From: Sipunculus nudus
Lineage: Eukaryota; Annelida; Sipuncula; Golfingiida; Sipunculidae
NCBI GenBank assembly: GCA_026874595.1
Contig: CM049314.1
Coordinates: 70,322,300 to 70,386,299 of the forward strand
Direction of reading: 5' to 3'
DNA length: 64,000 nucleotides
Numbering within the stretch: position 1 is the first letter of the stretch; each line of letters begins with the position of its first letter. Below are positions 35,501 through 48,100 of this stretch, piece after piece. The notes beneath the pieces are model-generated. The model ran no database searches. It saw only the letters and a program-made list of their open reading frames with translations, and was not told the origin of the DNA. The position numbers were made by a program, and so were the translations under genes.

Positions 35501-38500
35501 TTCTATCCAGATATAAATCAATAATTATAGTTCATTGAATTATAACAAATGTTTTACCCACAGTTAAATATAGAATGCCAGTGCTGGGGAGGGAAACCCT
35601 CTCTTTAGTCATGTAATTATCATGAATCCGCACGTGGCAAATGGCTTCACGTGTCAAAAATAGCTGACGCTTGATGGATGCGCGTCACGCGTTAGTCTGT
35701 TTTGTCATTGATAAATAGAGTGGACAACATTTTCCAGATTTGACGCTTGACCCGCACGTGACAAGCGCGTTAGTGTGTTTTAGGCTGTAGGGCCAAGCAG
35801 GTGTTTTACTTGTTATGAAGGGTTTAGACATTGATCCATATTTCACAATCCAAAAATAATGTCTTTCATGTATCTTACAGTTCTTAAATTTTAAATGACA
35901 TCTGTCATCAATACAATTTGCCAAATCCACAGTCATTGTATTTTGAGATCTGATTAGGGCAATAAGGCTAGGGTAGTTGTATTGATGGGTTTTCCAGTAG
36001 TTTAACATTTAAGATTTTATATTTTAGTCAAAAAGCATAAAGTAAATGCACTATACCATGCCTAAAGATATAAAAATGGACTAAAGTTTATATGGATTAA
36101 CTGCAGGATATTTGTCCTAGTGTCTCATATAATGAAGAATAAGATGAAATTTTCTTCAAGCTGACTAAGTGTTCATTAGTAAAATAACTTTTAAGTGACC
36201 AAACATTTTGTGTTGTTACAGGTACAAAGTGCTGCTGCCAAAGCCACATTGACATTTATCCTTGCTAACGAGAAAGACACCGCCATCCACGTGCATTTTA
36301 AAGATCTACTGCTGGGGGTGCTACAGGTGAGATGAACACTGTTTGTTTTATATTTCATTTTTAGCCACAGCCTTTGAGGCTGAAGGGCTGTTGTCGTCAC
36401 CCAAGCTGTTGGTCCGTCCGTCTGTCTGGCGTGTATACATTAACCTTGGGAGCAGGATATCTCCAATGGATTTACCATAGGAAATTTATTTCTTGAGGCA
36501 GATGTGTATAAACAAAATCTTGGTCAAGTTTGAAGATGGGTGGCTTGACTTATTTTTCAATGTTTTACACCGAATTATAGAAAAAAAATTCAGAAGCTTA
36601 TTTCTCTGGAATCACTTGGTGGATTGTTATAAAACATGCTATGATTATTGGCACTGATGGTCTGTAACTGCTGCACAGGGTTGGGGGGCCACCTCCAATT
36701 TCTGATTTTAAAAGAATTTTTATCAGATTTTTCAATTTTGGCCTTGTGAGCAGGATATCTCCAAAAGTACTAACACAGGGATTTCAATTATTCAGTTCTT
36801 ATACATATCAACAAAATCTCAGTCAAGTTCTAATGGTTGACCTTGACCTACTTCTTAAGGTCACAGGGTTTATAATAGAAAAAACTTTGAAACATGGAAT
36901 GGTCATTGGCCTTGATCATTTAAGTGCCGCATGACTTACAAAGGCTAGGTGCCAGACTTACAAAGTTACTACATACCTCTCTAGTTCCAATTTTCATATA
37001 GAACAAGAGACATATGTACAGATATACATCCATGTGAGAACAAATATTACATGAATACTTGTTACTGTTACCACCCATAAATACTGCTCTTTTGGCTGAG
37101 GGCTTTTGTCAGCTTTTGCTGATTTTCTAGTTACAGTAGAACCTACCAATTTCTGTTTCTTGTCCTGCACAAGAGAGAACCAGCACAGTGAACTTTATAG
37201 AATGCTCTGTTCAGTTGAGCACTGTTTAAATACGCCCATCTGAGACAGGATGTGATTTGGTATGCTTAGTCCAGCCACTCATTAACTTTAACTGATGCCA
37301 TGATAAGTTACTGGGGCTTTAATGGATTTTCATGATATTCACCATAAGTACCTATCCACGCATATTTAATGAGGTCAGAGGTCACCAGGCTTCTTTTTGT
37401 GTTGCCACTAGGACATCATGAATAAGATAAATTTTCATGAAAAACAATAGTGTATTAACCCCTATAATATCTCACCAAAGTTCCATCCCATGCAAAATCC
37501 ACACATACTAAATGAGGTGAGAGGTCACCAGACTTTGATGGTGCATGATGCCTTCCTAAAACCAGATGAATTTTTCATGAATCTATAACATATAATATGT
37601 AAATATCATAAATATTTACCAGTAGATTTTCTCACCTGAATTAAATTCTCTCCATACATATTCATTGAGGTCCGAGGTCACAATACGTATGACTGGCTTA
37701 CTATGCTGCATTTGCTTCCTCTGGGATTTATGGTAATTATCATTTATTAAAGGTGAAGGTCACCAAGTGGGACAGATTTTAGGAATTACTCAAAGTATGA
37801 CCAGTGTGTCAGTGGTAAATACCACATGGACCACGTGACGAATGCCATTTTCTTCTAGTCAACTCGTATTTACCATCAATTCCAAAGGTAGTGAAGGCAG
37901 CATTAAGCATTCTTGTAGTTGTTTTCTGTTTCTTTGTTTCTAGTAATAAATGATTCTATTTAAGCTAAGTATGATTTTGTCCCTGCAAAAAGAGTAGCAT
38001 TACAGCAATAAAGAAAAGGCAAGATGTAAGTTTTCAATAATAATATATTCTGTTTTGGTGTAGTCACAACTTAAAAAGGTGTTTTTGTCATTTTTTGCAG
38101 GTGTTAAATACAAGCATCGAGGCCCAGGATGATGACACAATATTGAAGACTTTGGTGGAGGTTGCTGAGTCCGCTCCGAAATTCTTACGATCACAGATGG
38201 AGAACCTGATGACCCTTTGTCTAAAGGTTTGTGTTACAATACATTTACAGCAAACGTAATACAGCCTAGCATATTATCCGGTCTTCTCAGGGACAGGTCT
38301 TCTTAACTTTGGCCAGGTTTGTGTGGATCTGGTTTTTAATGGGCCAAATTGATATGGTCAAGGTTCACTGGCATAGTTCCTGATAGATGGTGCTGCAATA
38401 GACCCTTCTAGAAATAATGTCAGATTCCTCAGGATATATGGGAACATTGGAAAATGAACCCCCCCCCCCCCCACTTGGCAACATTCCTGGCATTTAAGAT

Positions 38501-41500
38501 CAAAGCCAGACATTTCTTAGGTAAACCCACTGAGGAGTTAAATTTCAGTGGTTTGAGGCCACCAATGTTAGTTGTATTATAGGTATATAACTGATTTAAC
38601 TTAGCAGCGGAGAATGTATTTTAGGAATAAAATGTACATTTGAGTTTGATTTCCTGATATATTCTTTTAGGTTTTTTTTAAGTGAGATGGGATATACATA
38701 TCTTAATTTAGAATTTTGATAAAACTAATATTCAGGTATAAAATAGGTCAGTGTTGATCATTGTATCCGTAGTCATTAAATGTACCTTTCATGAAAATCC
38801 AAAGTCTACAAACTGTTCAATCAGCAGTTAAACTTTTTAGGGTTTGACATTTCTCTGTTGTCTTCAGATGTATCATTCAATTTAATTATTTATAATTAAT
38901 ATTTTTCCTTCAGACAACAAGTAACAGTGAGCTACAGGACTCGTGGAGACAGCTTTCTCTGGAGGTGATTGTCACGCTGGCGGAAACAGCCCCAGCCATG
39001 GTCCGCAAACACTCCAAATTCATCCCACTGCTGGGTGAGTGTGTATAAAGTATGGCCAGAGGGTTTGTTCTGTCTACTGGCAATAATATAGACATACAAA
39101 AATAGTAGTAAAAGTTTTAATATTAGGCCAAAAAAATGTATGGTTCTCAGGCACTTCAGAAATTAGTGTGGTCAGGCGATATTTTATTTTTTACCTTTTT
39201 TTGTGTGTTTCCATAAAAATATATGATCAGGGAAAAGTATGAAAATAACAGAATTTATTGCTATACAGGTAAAAGCACTACATAACAAAGGAAATCTTAT
39301 CAAAATTGTTGTATTTTATCTTCTTGAAAGATGAAAATCAAAAAAAAATTTTTGGTTCAGGGGGTTAAAATTGAAGCGGGCGGTTTTGAGAACCATACCT
39401 TTTATTTTTTTTTGCCTTAATATTTTATTTTTGCGGTTGACACTCTTGGTTAGGTACTGACAGTATCATTCATTTATAACATCACTTTAATTATTTAAGT
39501 ATAAGATAATAATTTAAATGGTGTCTGCTTGTATGTCTTATTTACTGTAAAACCAAACAGATTTCCCCGGTGTTCATGCGTACATCATATTAAGACCTCA
39601 TGCTTACTTTTTTAGGGGTTTTAAGGGCATTATCCTTTTTTCTATTAACATGAATGATATAATTTTTTGCATTACATAACTGAAGTGATAACATAGAATT
39701 GTAATGGGAGAATGATCTATAAACTATGAATTCCAAACCTTGTTAGTGTAATATTGAAAAGTGAATAAAATCTCAGGGGGACATACACTTGCTGAATAAA
39801 ATTTAATTATTGAGGCAGGAAGAAATATTGTATACAATGTTCAAAGAACTATGAATACGTTTTCACGTTTGTTTTGTTGTACAGTTCCTCAGGTGTTGGC
39901 GATGATGGTGGAACTGGAAGAGGATGAGGAATGGTCAACATCAGATGATGTTGATGATGAAGATCAAGATAGGTAAGTAGTCAACAGCCTCCAGACCCCA
40001 GAAAATAATAACTGATCTGTTACATTTGCATGTATCATAGTTACATTATTGTGAAAATTTTGAATAACTTACTTTAACATTATTGTAACTTTTTGTAACA
40101 TTATTGTAACTGACCTATACTAAGATAATAGAAAGACTCTGTCCCTTAATAAGGGGTAGAGCTTTTGATCTCTTAATAGGCTTACCAGCCCCCTTCTCAT
40201 GTCATGAAATCGTACTGTAAGTTAGGACTTGGGTCTGGTCAGAACAGAAGTGTTATTTCACTCTAAACTCAGAGTTTCTCAAAACTAGTTATGGGGCTGC
40301 TATTTTGCATACACACTAAACCCTTGATGTTGAAAGATGCATGTCAATATTAATGGGTATGACGCCAGCTATTTGAAAGGGGTATTAGAGCAATTATAGT
40401 ATAAAATATGATGAATTAATTTGCAGCAATGCCATCGCAGCAGAGAGTGCTTTAGACAGGATGGCCTGTGGACTGGGAGGAAAGACCATGCTCCCCCATA
40501 TAGTGAACAACATTCCTCAAATGCTGCAAAACAGTAAGTGTTACCACTTGCTAGGTAATTATTTGAAATTCAGCATCACTTAATTAGTTCTCTCTGTGAC
40601 CTTAAGACTCAGGTAAAGGCACTGTGGCAGGTGTCCAAAATCAGCCCTCTGTTACCAGATATCTCCAGAATTACTGTAGCTAACCACATCAAATTTTGTA
40701 TACATATTTATCTCTTAAAATATAAGTTAATAACTTATGTTGACCTGTGTTCTTGCATTAAAATCATATTTTCATTATCTTATTGCATTGATACAAGCTG
40801 TCATGGACTCTGCAGCACAGAGTGTAAAAAGGACTTCTGGGTCTCCTGCTTGTAACATTGTGTAATATTTATTTGATATACTCTATCCTGAAACAGACTG
40901 TCAAATTAGAACAAAGTGATAAGAAAAAAATTCTTAAATTGAAATATGGTAAAGAATGAATATGACAGGCATGATATCAGGAGAAATATTTCCATGAATT
41001 GAAGTAGGTTCAGTGAATAAGGTTGAGTGACTACTTTATGCTGATGTTAGTATATATAAATTTGTGTATATCATCTGAGAAAATGTATCCAGTATGAAAC
41101 AAAATAAAAAAATAAGTTACAAAAGTTTTAAGCCAAGCCTTTCTCTGCTAATATTAATATGATATGGTTACAGGTGACTGGCGGTACAGACATGCAGCAC
41201 TGATGGCAATATCAGCGTGTGGGGAAGGCTGTCACAAACAGATGGAACAGATGCTGCAAGAGATAGTTCATGCTGTACTACCTTACCTAGCTGACCCTGT
41301 AAGTACTGTCCAAGTTATGTAGGACTTCAGTCCGACTCAGTCCATTTTTAAGAGACTCAGACTTGGACTTGGACTCAAGGGTTCTAGACTCTTGGCTTTT
41401 ACACGAACTCAGAAGTAAAGACTTGAGAAATTGTGCTGAATCCATATCAAGTCAAGTAGAACAAGCAAATTCAAGGAATTTATGTCCTCCACTTCCGCCT

Positions 41501-42098
41501 TCAAGTCTGGTATGATTTTAAAGTCTGTGGTGACTAAGTGCAAATAGTTTTAACCATACTCAACAGGTGGCAGCACATGGCAGTTACTGCAAAAATTCAA
41601 GTAATTTATGTCACCCGCTAGCAACATCTGTTGGTGATTAGAGACACTAAATATGCTGATTCATCAAATCAATAATAAAAGATGCTATTGTAATATTATC
41701 TTATCAGAAAGACACACCGAAACCAATCCCGTCCAGGGTATGCATAAGAGCAACCACTGACCCATATTTGATGCCTTAGGGTAAAGTTAATAGTTTATTA
41801 TCAATTTTCATTTATTCCAGCACCCCCGTGTCCGGTATGCATGCTGTAACGCGCTTGGCCAGATGTCCACAGATTTTGGCCCTGTGTTCCAAAAGAAATT
41901 CCATGAGAAGGTATTTTGAACCTATTTATTCTAGCATTTTATTTGAAAAAATTATGAAGGATAATCATAGAGAATGTGGAAATATTTGAATATTTAATAA
42001 TATTCTGTAAAATATAATCACACTCTGATGGCCAATTTTTATCTCTGAACTTTTTATTATAGTAATAATTTTAATATTGACCCTAACTTTTAAACTTC

Positions 42099-42178
<80 letters not shown>

Positions 42179-45100
42179 TAAATATATAAGAAAGAACTTT
42201 AAAAAACAGAAAATAGTTTTAATGTGATGAATTTTAAATGCCTGAAGAATTTCATGAAAGATATCTCTAACTTTTTGAAGCATTCTATCCAATTTTGAAG
42301 TATGATGCCAAAAATTATTATTTTTGTTTGTTTAATTGTTGATTAACATTGAAATTCACTGAAATAAAGATTACTTGAACATCATTTGTATTTAATATGT
42401 TAGCTGTTTGACTTGGTACCACAGAGTACTATTCTTATATATTTTATATAATGATATATTTACAGGTGGTACCAGGTCTCCTGAGTCTAATGGATGACAG
42501 CGCCAATCCACGTGTCCAGGCTCACTCCGGCGCTGCCCTTGTCAACTTCAGTGAAGACTGTCCTAAAGGCATCTTAACACCATACCTCGACACCATCATG
42601 TCCAAACTAGAACAAGTCCTTACTGCCAAATTTAAGGAGGTAGGAATCAGTCTATATCTTATCTACATACGTCGATACCATCATGTCCAAACTAGAACAA
42701 GTCCTCACTGCCAAATTTAAGGAGGTAGGAGTCAGTCTATATCTTATCTACATACCTCGATACCATCATGTCAAAACTAGAACAAGTCCTCACTGCCAAA
42801 TTTAAGGAGGTAGGAGTCAGTCTATATCTTATCTACATACCTTGATACCATCATGTCCAAACTAGAACAAGTCCTCACTGCCAAATTTAAGGAGGTAGGA
42901 ATCAGTCTATATCTTATCGACATACCTCGATACCATCATGTCCAAACTAGAACAAGTCCTCACTGCCAAATTTAAGGAGGTAGGAATCAGTCTATATCTT
43001 ATCTTCATACCTCGATACCATCATTCCAGAATTAGAACAAGTCCTAACTGCTAAATATATTGAGGTAAGAGCTGATTTCACCAGTTCAGAAATTGGTTCT
43101 GGTTCAGCAGAGATTCTTTTGAGTAATACTGCTGAAGGGGGGGGGGGGGGGTTTACTCTTGATTATTTTATCATTTGTGGATGAATTTTCACACTGCTCT
43201 GTTTTTGCTGCTACGATTTAAATTCTGACAACCTAATAAATATGTTGCCACCTTTTGTGACACAGTAGTGTTTTTACACATTTATGTATGAATTATGATT
43301 GAACAGCACTTTACTGCATCGCTGTGCTAGGGGGCACTTGAGGTTTTAAAAACATGGATGTATATAGGTGCAGTTATTGAGTTTTCTTGAGTTTTACTGT
43401 CAAAGTACCGACTGATCTCCGACTTTGCATTATATACATTACTTGCTCTGTTTTGAATCATAACCATATGATTTATTACCATAACACTATAAATAAATGT
43501 TTCATGTAATTCATGTAATTAAACAATTAATTTGCAAAAAATCATGTTTTGGTTTTTTATGTTTATGACAGACATTAATATTTTCTTTAATTTTTTTTCA
43601 AATATAAAATGATGAACATATTCTTTGAAAATACTTATCTTATGCCCGTGATATTATTTCGGACATTATTTTCCAGTCAGGTGAGAAGGGAACCAAGCTG
43701 GTGCTAGAACAAGTGGTGACGACCCTCGCGTCTGTGGCCGACACAGCAGAAGAGAAGTTCATACAGTTTTATGACAGGTACAAGTCCTAAGCTTAAAAAT
43801 ATTACTGTCAGGTCTTGTGATGGGCCAGTGATCTTTTATAATTGATGATCAGTCAGCTGATGCTTTATGATCTGATCATCATTCTTGCAGTGCCTTTCGT
43901 GGAAGCCAAGAGAAAGCATATGCTTTCATGTAATTCATATGAGCAAACTTTTGAAAGGTCTGTGCATATTAATGACTTCAAACCTAATGTTATGACATGC
44001 ACTTAAAGACTAGAATTATGACATATGGTATATAAGCAAATGTTTGGGCGTATATGTCAGTTGAGGCAATGTGCAGGTCTGTATACAGTCCAAATTTACA
44101 GTCTCCTAAACAACCAATTAATTCTGAGTATCGTTAGGTAATGGTCTACTGATTTTCACTGATGATAGATCATGTTATTACAACAGATTCCCAATAGTAG
44201 TTATGCCTAGCCTTCTTGTGAGTCATGTTTTATTTATGAGATGAACCAACCTCTTCTGAATCTCAAGGCTGATAGGTTTCACAGTTTTGCATTAAAATTA
44301 AGTTTAACAATATAAAAAGTCAGATAAATTGACTTAATTCATAAAATGAGATTAATATGTTTACATTTTGCCATCAATATTACAAAATTGATTGAGTACA
44401 AAAATGTATGAAATCATATTGTCTAACAAGAAGTCTTTTTATCTTTATTGAGAGACTTTGGCATAATTTATCTGTCATTACAAAAAAAAAATAACAGGAC
44501 TTTTTTGTAATCAACGAAGGCCCACACAAGAGATATTTTGTGTAAAGATGTTATTAAATGTGTTTAACAGCATTCTTTTAGGCTTCAACACAGCACCTCT
44601 TAGCCACCTCCTCAGTCATATCCTAATGTTTGTGTTAATGGATTATCCCCCATTGAATGATTTTTGTTTTCTCAACTGTTTATCAACATAATTTTATATC
44701 TCAGTTTAGTAATAAAGCTAATACAGCATAAGATAAGCAGTTCAACTGAAACATCTCACGTTAATCTTTTAACCTTGTTCTGTTTTTGACCCAGTGTTTT
44801 TGTTATGTTTTCAGGTTTATGCCCTGTCTGAAATACATCATGGAAAATGCAAATGGTCCTGACCTTAGATTACTCAAGGGCAAAACCATCGAATGTATCA
44901 GTCTAATTGGTCTGGCTGTTGGCAAGGACAAGGTGAGATAATGTATTTTTACTTGAGGAATATAAATCTTATGGTTGAAAATAGTGACAGAACATTGTGT
45001 GGATATGATTTCAGTAGAGAGAGGTGACAATTTTATATGTGGATAGGATGACTTGAACACAGGGATGAGAAACATTAATTTGGCGTTGGAAAAATGATTA

Positions 45101-48100
45101 CATAATGTGGTTGGCAATTTGTTTGCGAAGGTTTCAAATTTGTGATAACTGCAACTCAGGAACTGATGCTAAAAATGAAACCATCATAAATATATACAAT
45201 GCCTCATCCATACAGGGTAATGGTCATTTATAAGCAAATCTCATGGACACTTTATATCTATTATATCAATGTGACCACATCTTTAGGTTTAGAAGTTTCA
45301 AGGCGGAAGATTGATATTAAAAATTATAATATATTTTATCTTGCCTACAATTCAAAGATTTATATTATAAATATCATCAGGTCTTTCATATAATCTGTCT
45401 GAATCTTTGAATCCCTCCTTCCTTCCTTCAAAATATTATTTCCTTCAGCTTACAATTTATTCTGGTAAAGGTACACATTACTTGAGAAACAAACATAAGC
45501 TTGTTTCTAACTTCCTCCTAAAATTTGCATACTTATGAATATTTATAACACTTTACCATCTGTATGAAACCAGCCTCAGTATGCAGTGGATTCTGTCTGT
45601 AAGAACACCTGCCTTATAAAAAGACCTCTCTATCAAGACCACATTCTGGTGAACCAAAAGCATTCATATTGGTCTTAACTGATCTATCTACTGGTAATAA
45701 GACATCCTGTGCATTAAGAGCACTTTTGGCCAGTCCCAAGGGGTGATCTCATATCACAGGTTTTACTGTACAATCAACTCACCTTTGCACTGTTCACAAA
45801 GGCATTAATCTTTCCACTGCTGTAGGGATCAAATGTGTGGTAATTTAGAGTTGGGTATATAGAATGAGGAACTCTTACAAAATCCAGTGGTTGAGAATTT
45901 AATTAACTGGGTCAATCAGGACATTTCTAACAGAACAAGAAGGAATTGTTTGTGCTCAGCTCTTTATAAAAAAAAACTTTGTTATTGGTTCATGTTACAA
46001 AAGATTCATGCTTTATTTTTCATTTCAGTTTTCTCAAGATTGTAAAGATGTGATGCAGCTGTTACTACGGACACAAACAGAACAGAGTGATCTTGCTGAT
46101 GATGATCCTCAGGTAAGATGACCACCAGGGGGCAGTATACAACCTTTTGGTTAAGACTTTGGCCATAGGACCTTAAAGTATAGAATACAAAGCAAGCAGC
46201 TTTTACATACAGATATATTCTCTGAGCCAGATAAACATATTGACTGGTTGTATGAAATTTGGTTGCTCTTCATATCAACATGTTATTCAAATGTAAAGAT
46301 TTTTAGCTCAGCTGACTATAAGTCATCTGAGCTATAGTCGTGGTCCAGTGTCCGTCGTCCGTCCGTCTTTCTGTCCGTCCGTCCGTCCGTCTGGATGTCC
46401 GTCCGTAAGACTGGCACGTTTCCACACCGTTGGACCTACAAATCTAAAATTCGGCATACAGTTAGATGTCCCCAAAATCTCCTACCATGCTGAAAATTGG
46501 GTCAATAGGACTTCATTCCTTCGAGATATTAAGGAAAAACCTCAATTTTTTATTAGAAATCTATTTTCACACTTCAGGACTGCCTAATATCAAAACCACT
46601 CATCTGGTTTTCTTCATATTTACCATAATTATTCCTCTATATAGTTCCTATACACATGCCAGATATTAAGTCAGTATTATATAATTTAAAAAAGTTATGG
46701 GCCCAAACATAATGGACTTTGTAAAAAAATCAGGAAGATATTTGGTCACTTAAGACCAAAAGTGTTAAAGGTGGGGACTTTTTTCCAGTAATACAACTTT
46801 AAAAAATCAAAATTTATTGTATACCAAAAATTAGATCAAAATCTGTTAAATTTTTTTAAATATTGGCAAAAATATAAAATTGGTACCTTAAATTTTGCCC
46901 AACTTTGGCCACGGCACGTTTTTTTCCTGTAAGTACTGTGGATTTAATTTTCACAGCATGTATACATAAGGATTTAATCTGTTAAAATCTGAAATTTGAA
47001 AATAAAAGCTGCAAAATTAGGCTAGTTATTGAATTTTTTTGGAGGCTCTTGTTGTATTCCCTTACATTGTCAAGCAGTCCACTTTGATGACTGTAGGTCA
47101 TTCAGTGCACATCTCTGCTCCCCAGGCTGTTGGCATAATTTTAGATGTCCCCAAAATCTCCTACCATACCGAAAATTGGGTCATTAGGACTTTGTTCCTT
47201 TGAGATATTAAGGAAAAAAACTCTGTTTTCCATAAAAAAAAGCTATTGTTACACTTCAAGGCTGCCTGTTTTTGATGGTATTTAGTATTCACATTCTTTC
47301 ATACATTTTCTATGAACATACCAAAAATTAGGTCAGTATTGGGTATTATTTTGAAGTTATGGGCCAATACATAATGCAATTTTTTTTAAAAATTAGGAAA
47401 TATATTTACTCACCTAACATGAGAATTGCTGAACTTAGAGACTTTTTTTTTTCAGGAATATAACTTTATTTAATCAAGATTCAATTGTTTACCCAAAATT
47501 AGATTTGAATTTTGCAAATATTTCAAGTTATTAGCATAAATAAAAAATCACTACCTTAAATTTTGTCCAACTTTGGCACTGTTGATTTAATTTTCACAGC
47601 ATATATACATAAGGATTAAATCTTTTAAAATCTGAAATTTCAAAGAAATTGATTGGAAAGAATAGCTTTTATTCATGTTTTCATACACCATGTCAAGTGT
47701 TATTTACATCTAGCCCATGTAGTAGTACAGCCTTCACTTGCATTATGTAACCCACCCCAGGCAGCTTGCCTTGGGTCAGCCTGGCCACTACCAGCAGGCT
47801 TCCCCTCTGCCCTGCACTCCCCCCCCCCCCCCCGATGGTGCATAAACTAGATGAATGTTATTATTTTCTGTATTTGATTCATTCTTATTCTAGGCTATGC
47901 TACATTTAAGATTTTGTATTGTACCACCAGGGTTACAATGATTAAAGTGTACATTTAATTGTGTCCACAAAGTGGTATATTGCTATGAAAGTGTGGATGT
48001 TCATCAGATAAGTAATTCCTTACTTCAGAAGAGTAAAAACTTCACCAGGTGTGAAATTGACTATTAATTCCAGTAATAAATTAAAACTGGGATAGTAATT

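Noticed and set aside
35685..36008. 107-codon minus-strand ORF in IPO5 intron 5
   Set aside because: No recognisable domain. Low-complexity AT-rich intronic sequence, antisense to the gene, without promoter or splice evidence.
42751..43080. Copies 2-6 of the 85-bp array as true alternative exons
   Set aside because: Copies 2-5 lack an acceptor of their own and shift frame. Only copy 6 has a weak acceptor candidate, which is not enough to call an exon.
47653..47850. 65-codon plus-strand ORF in IPO5 intron 16
   Set aside because: It lies inside the large intron, overlaps a poly-C run and has no conserved motif or splice signals in frame.
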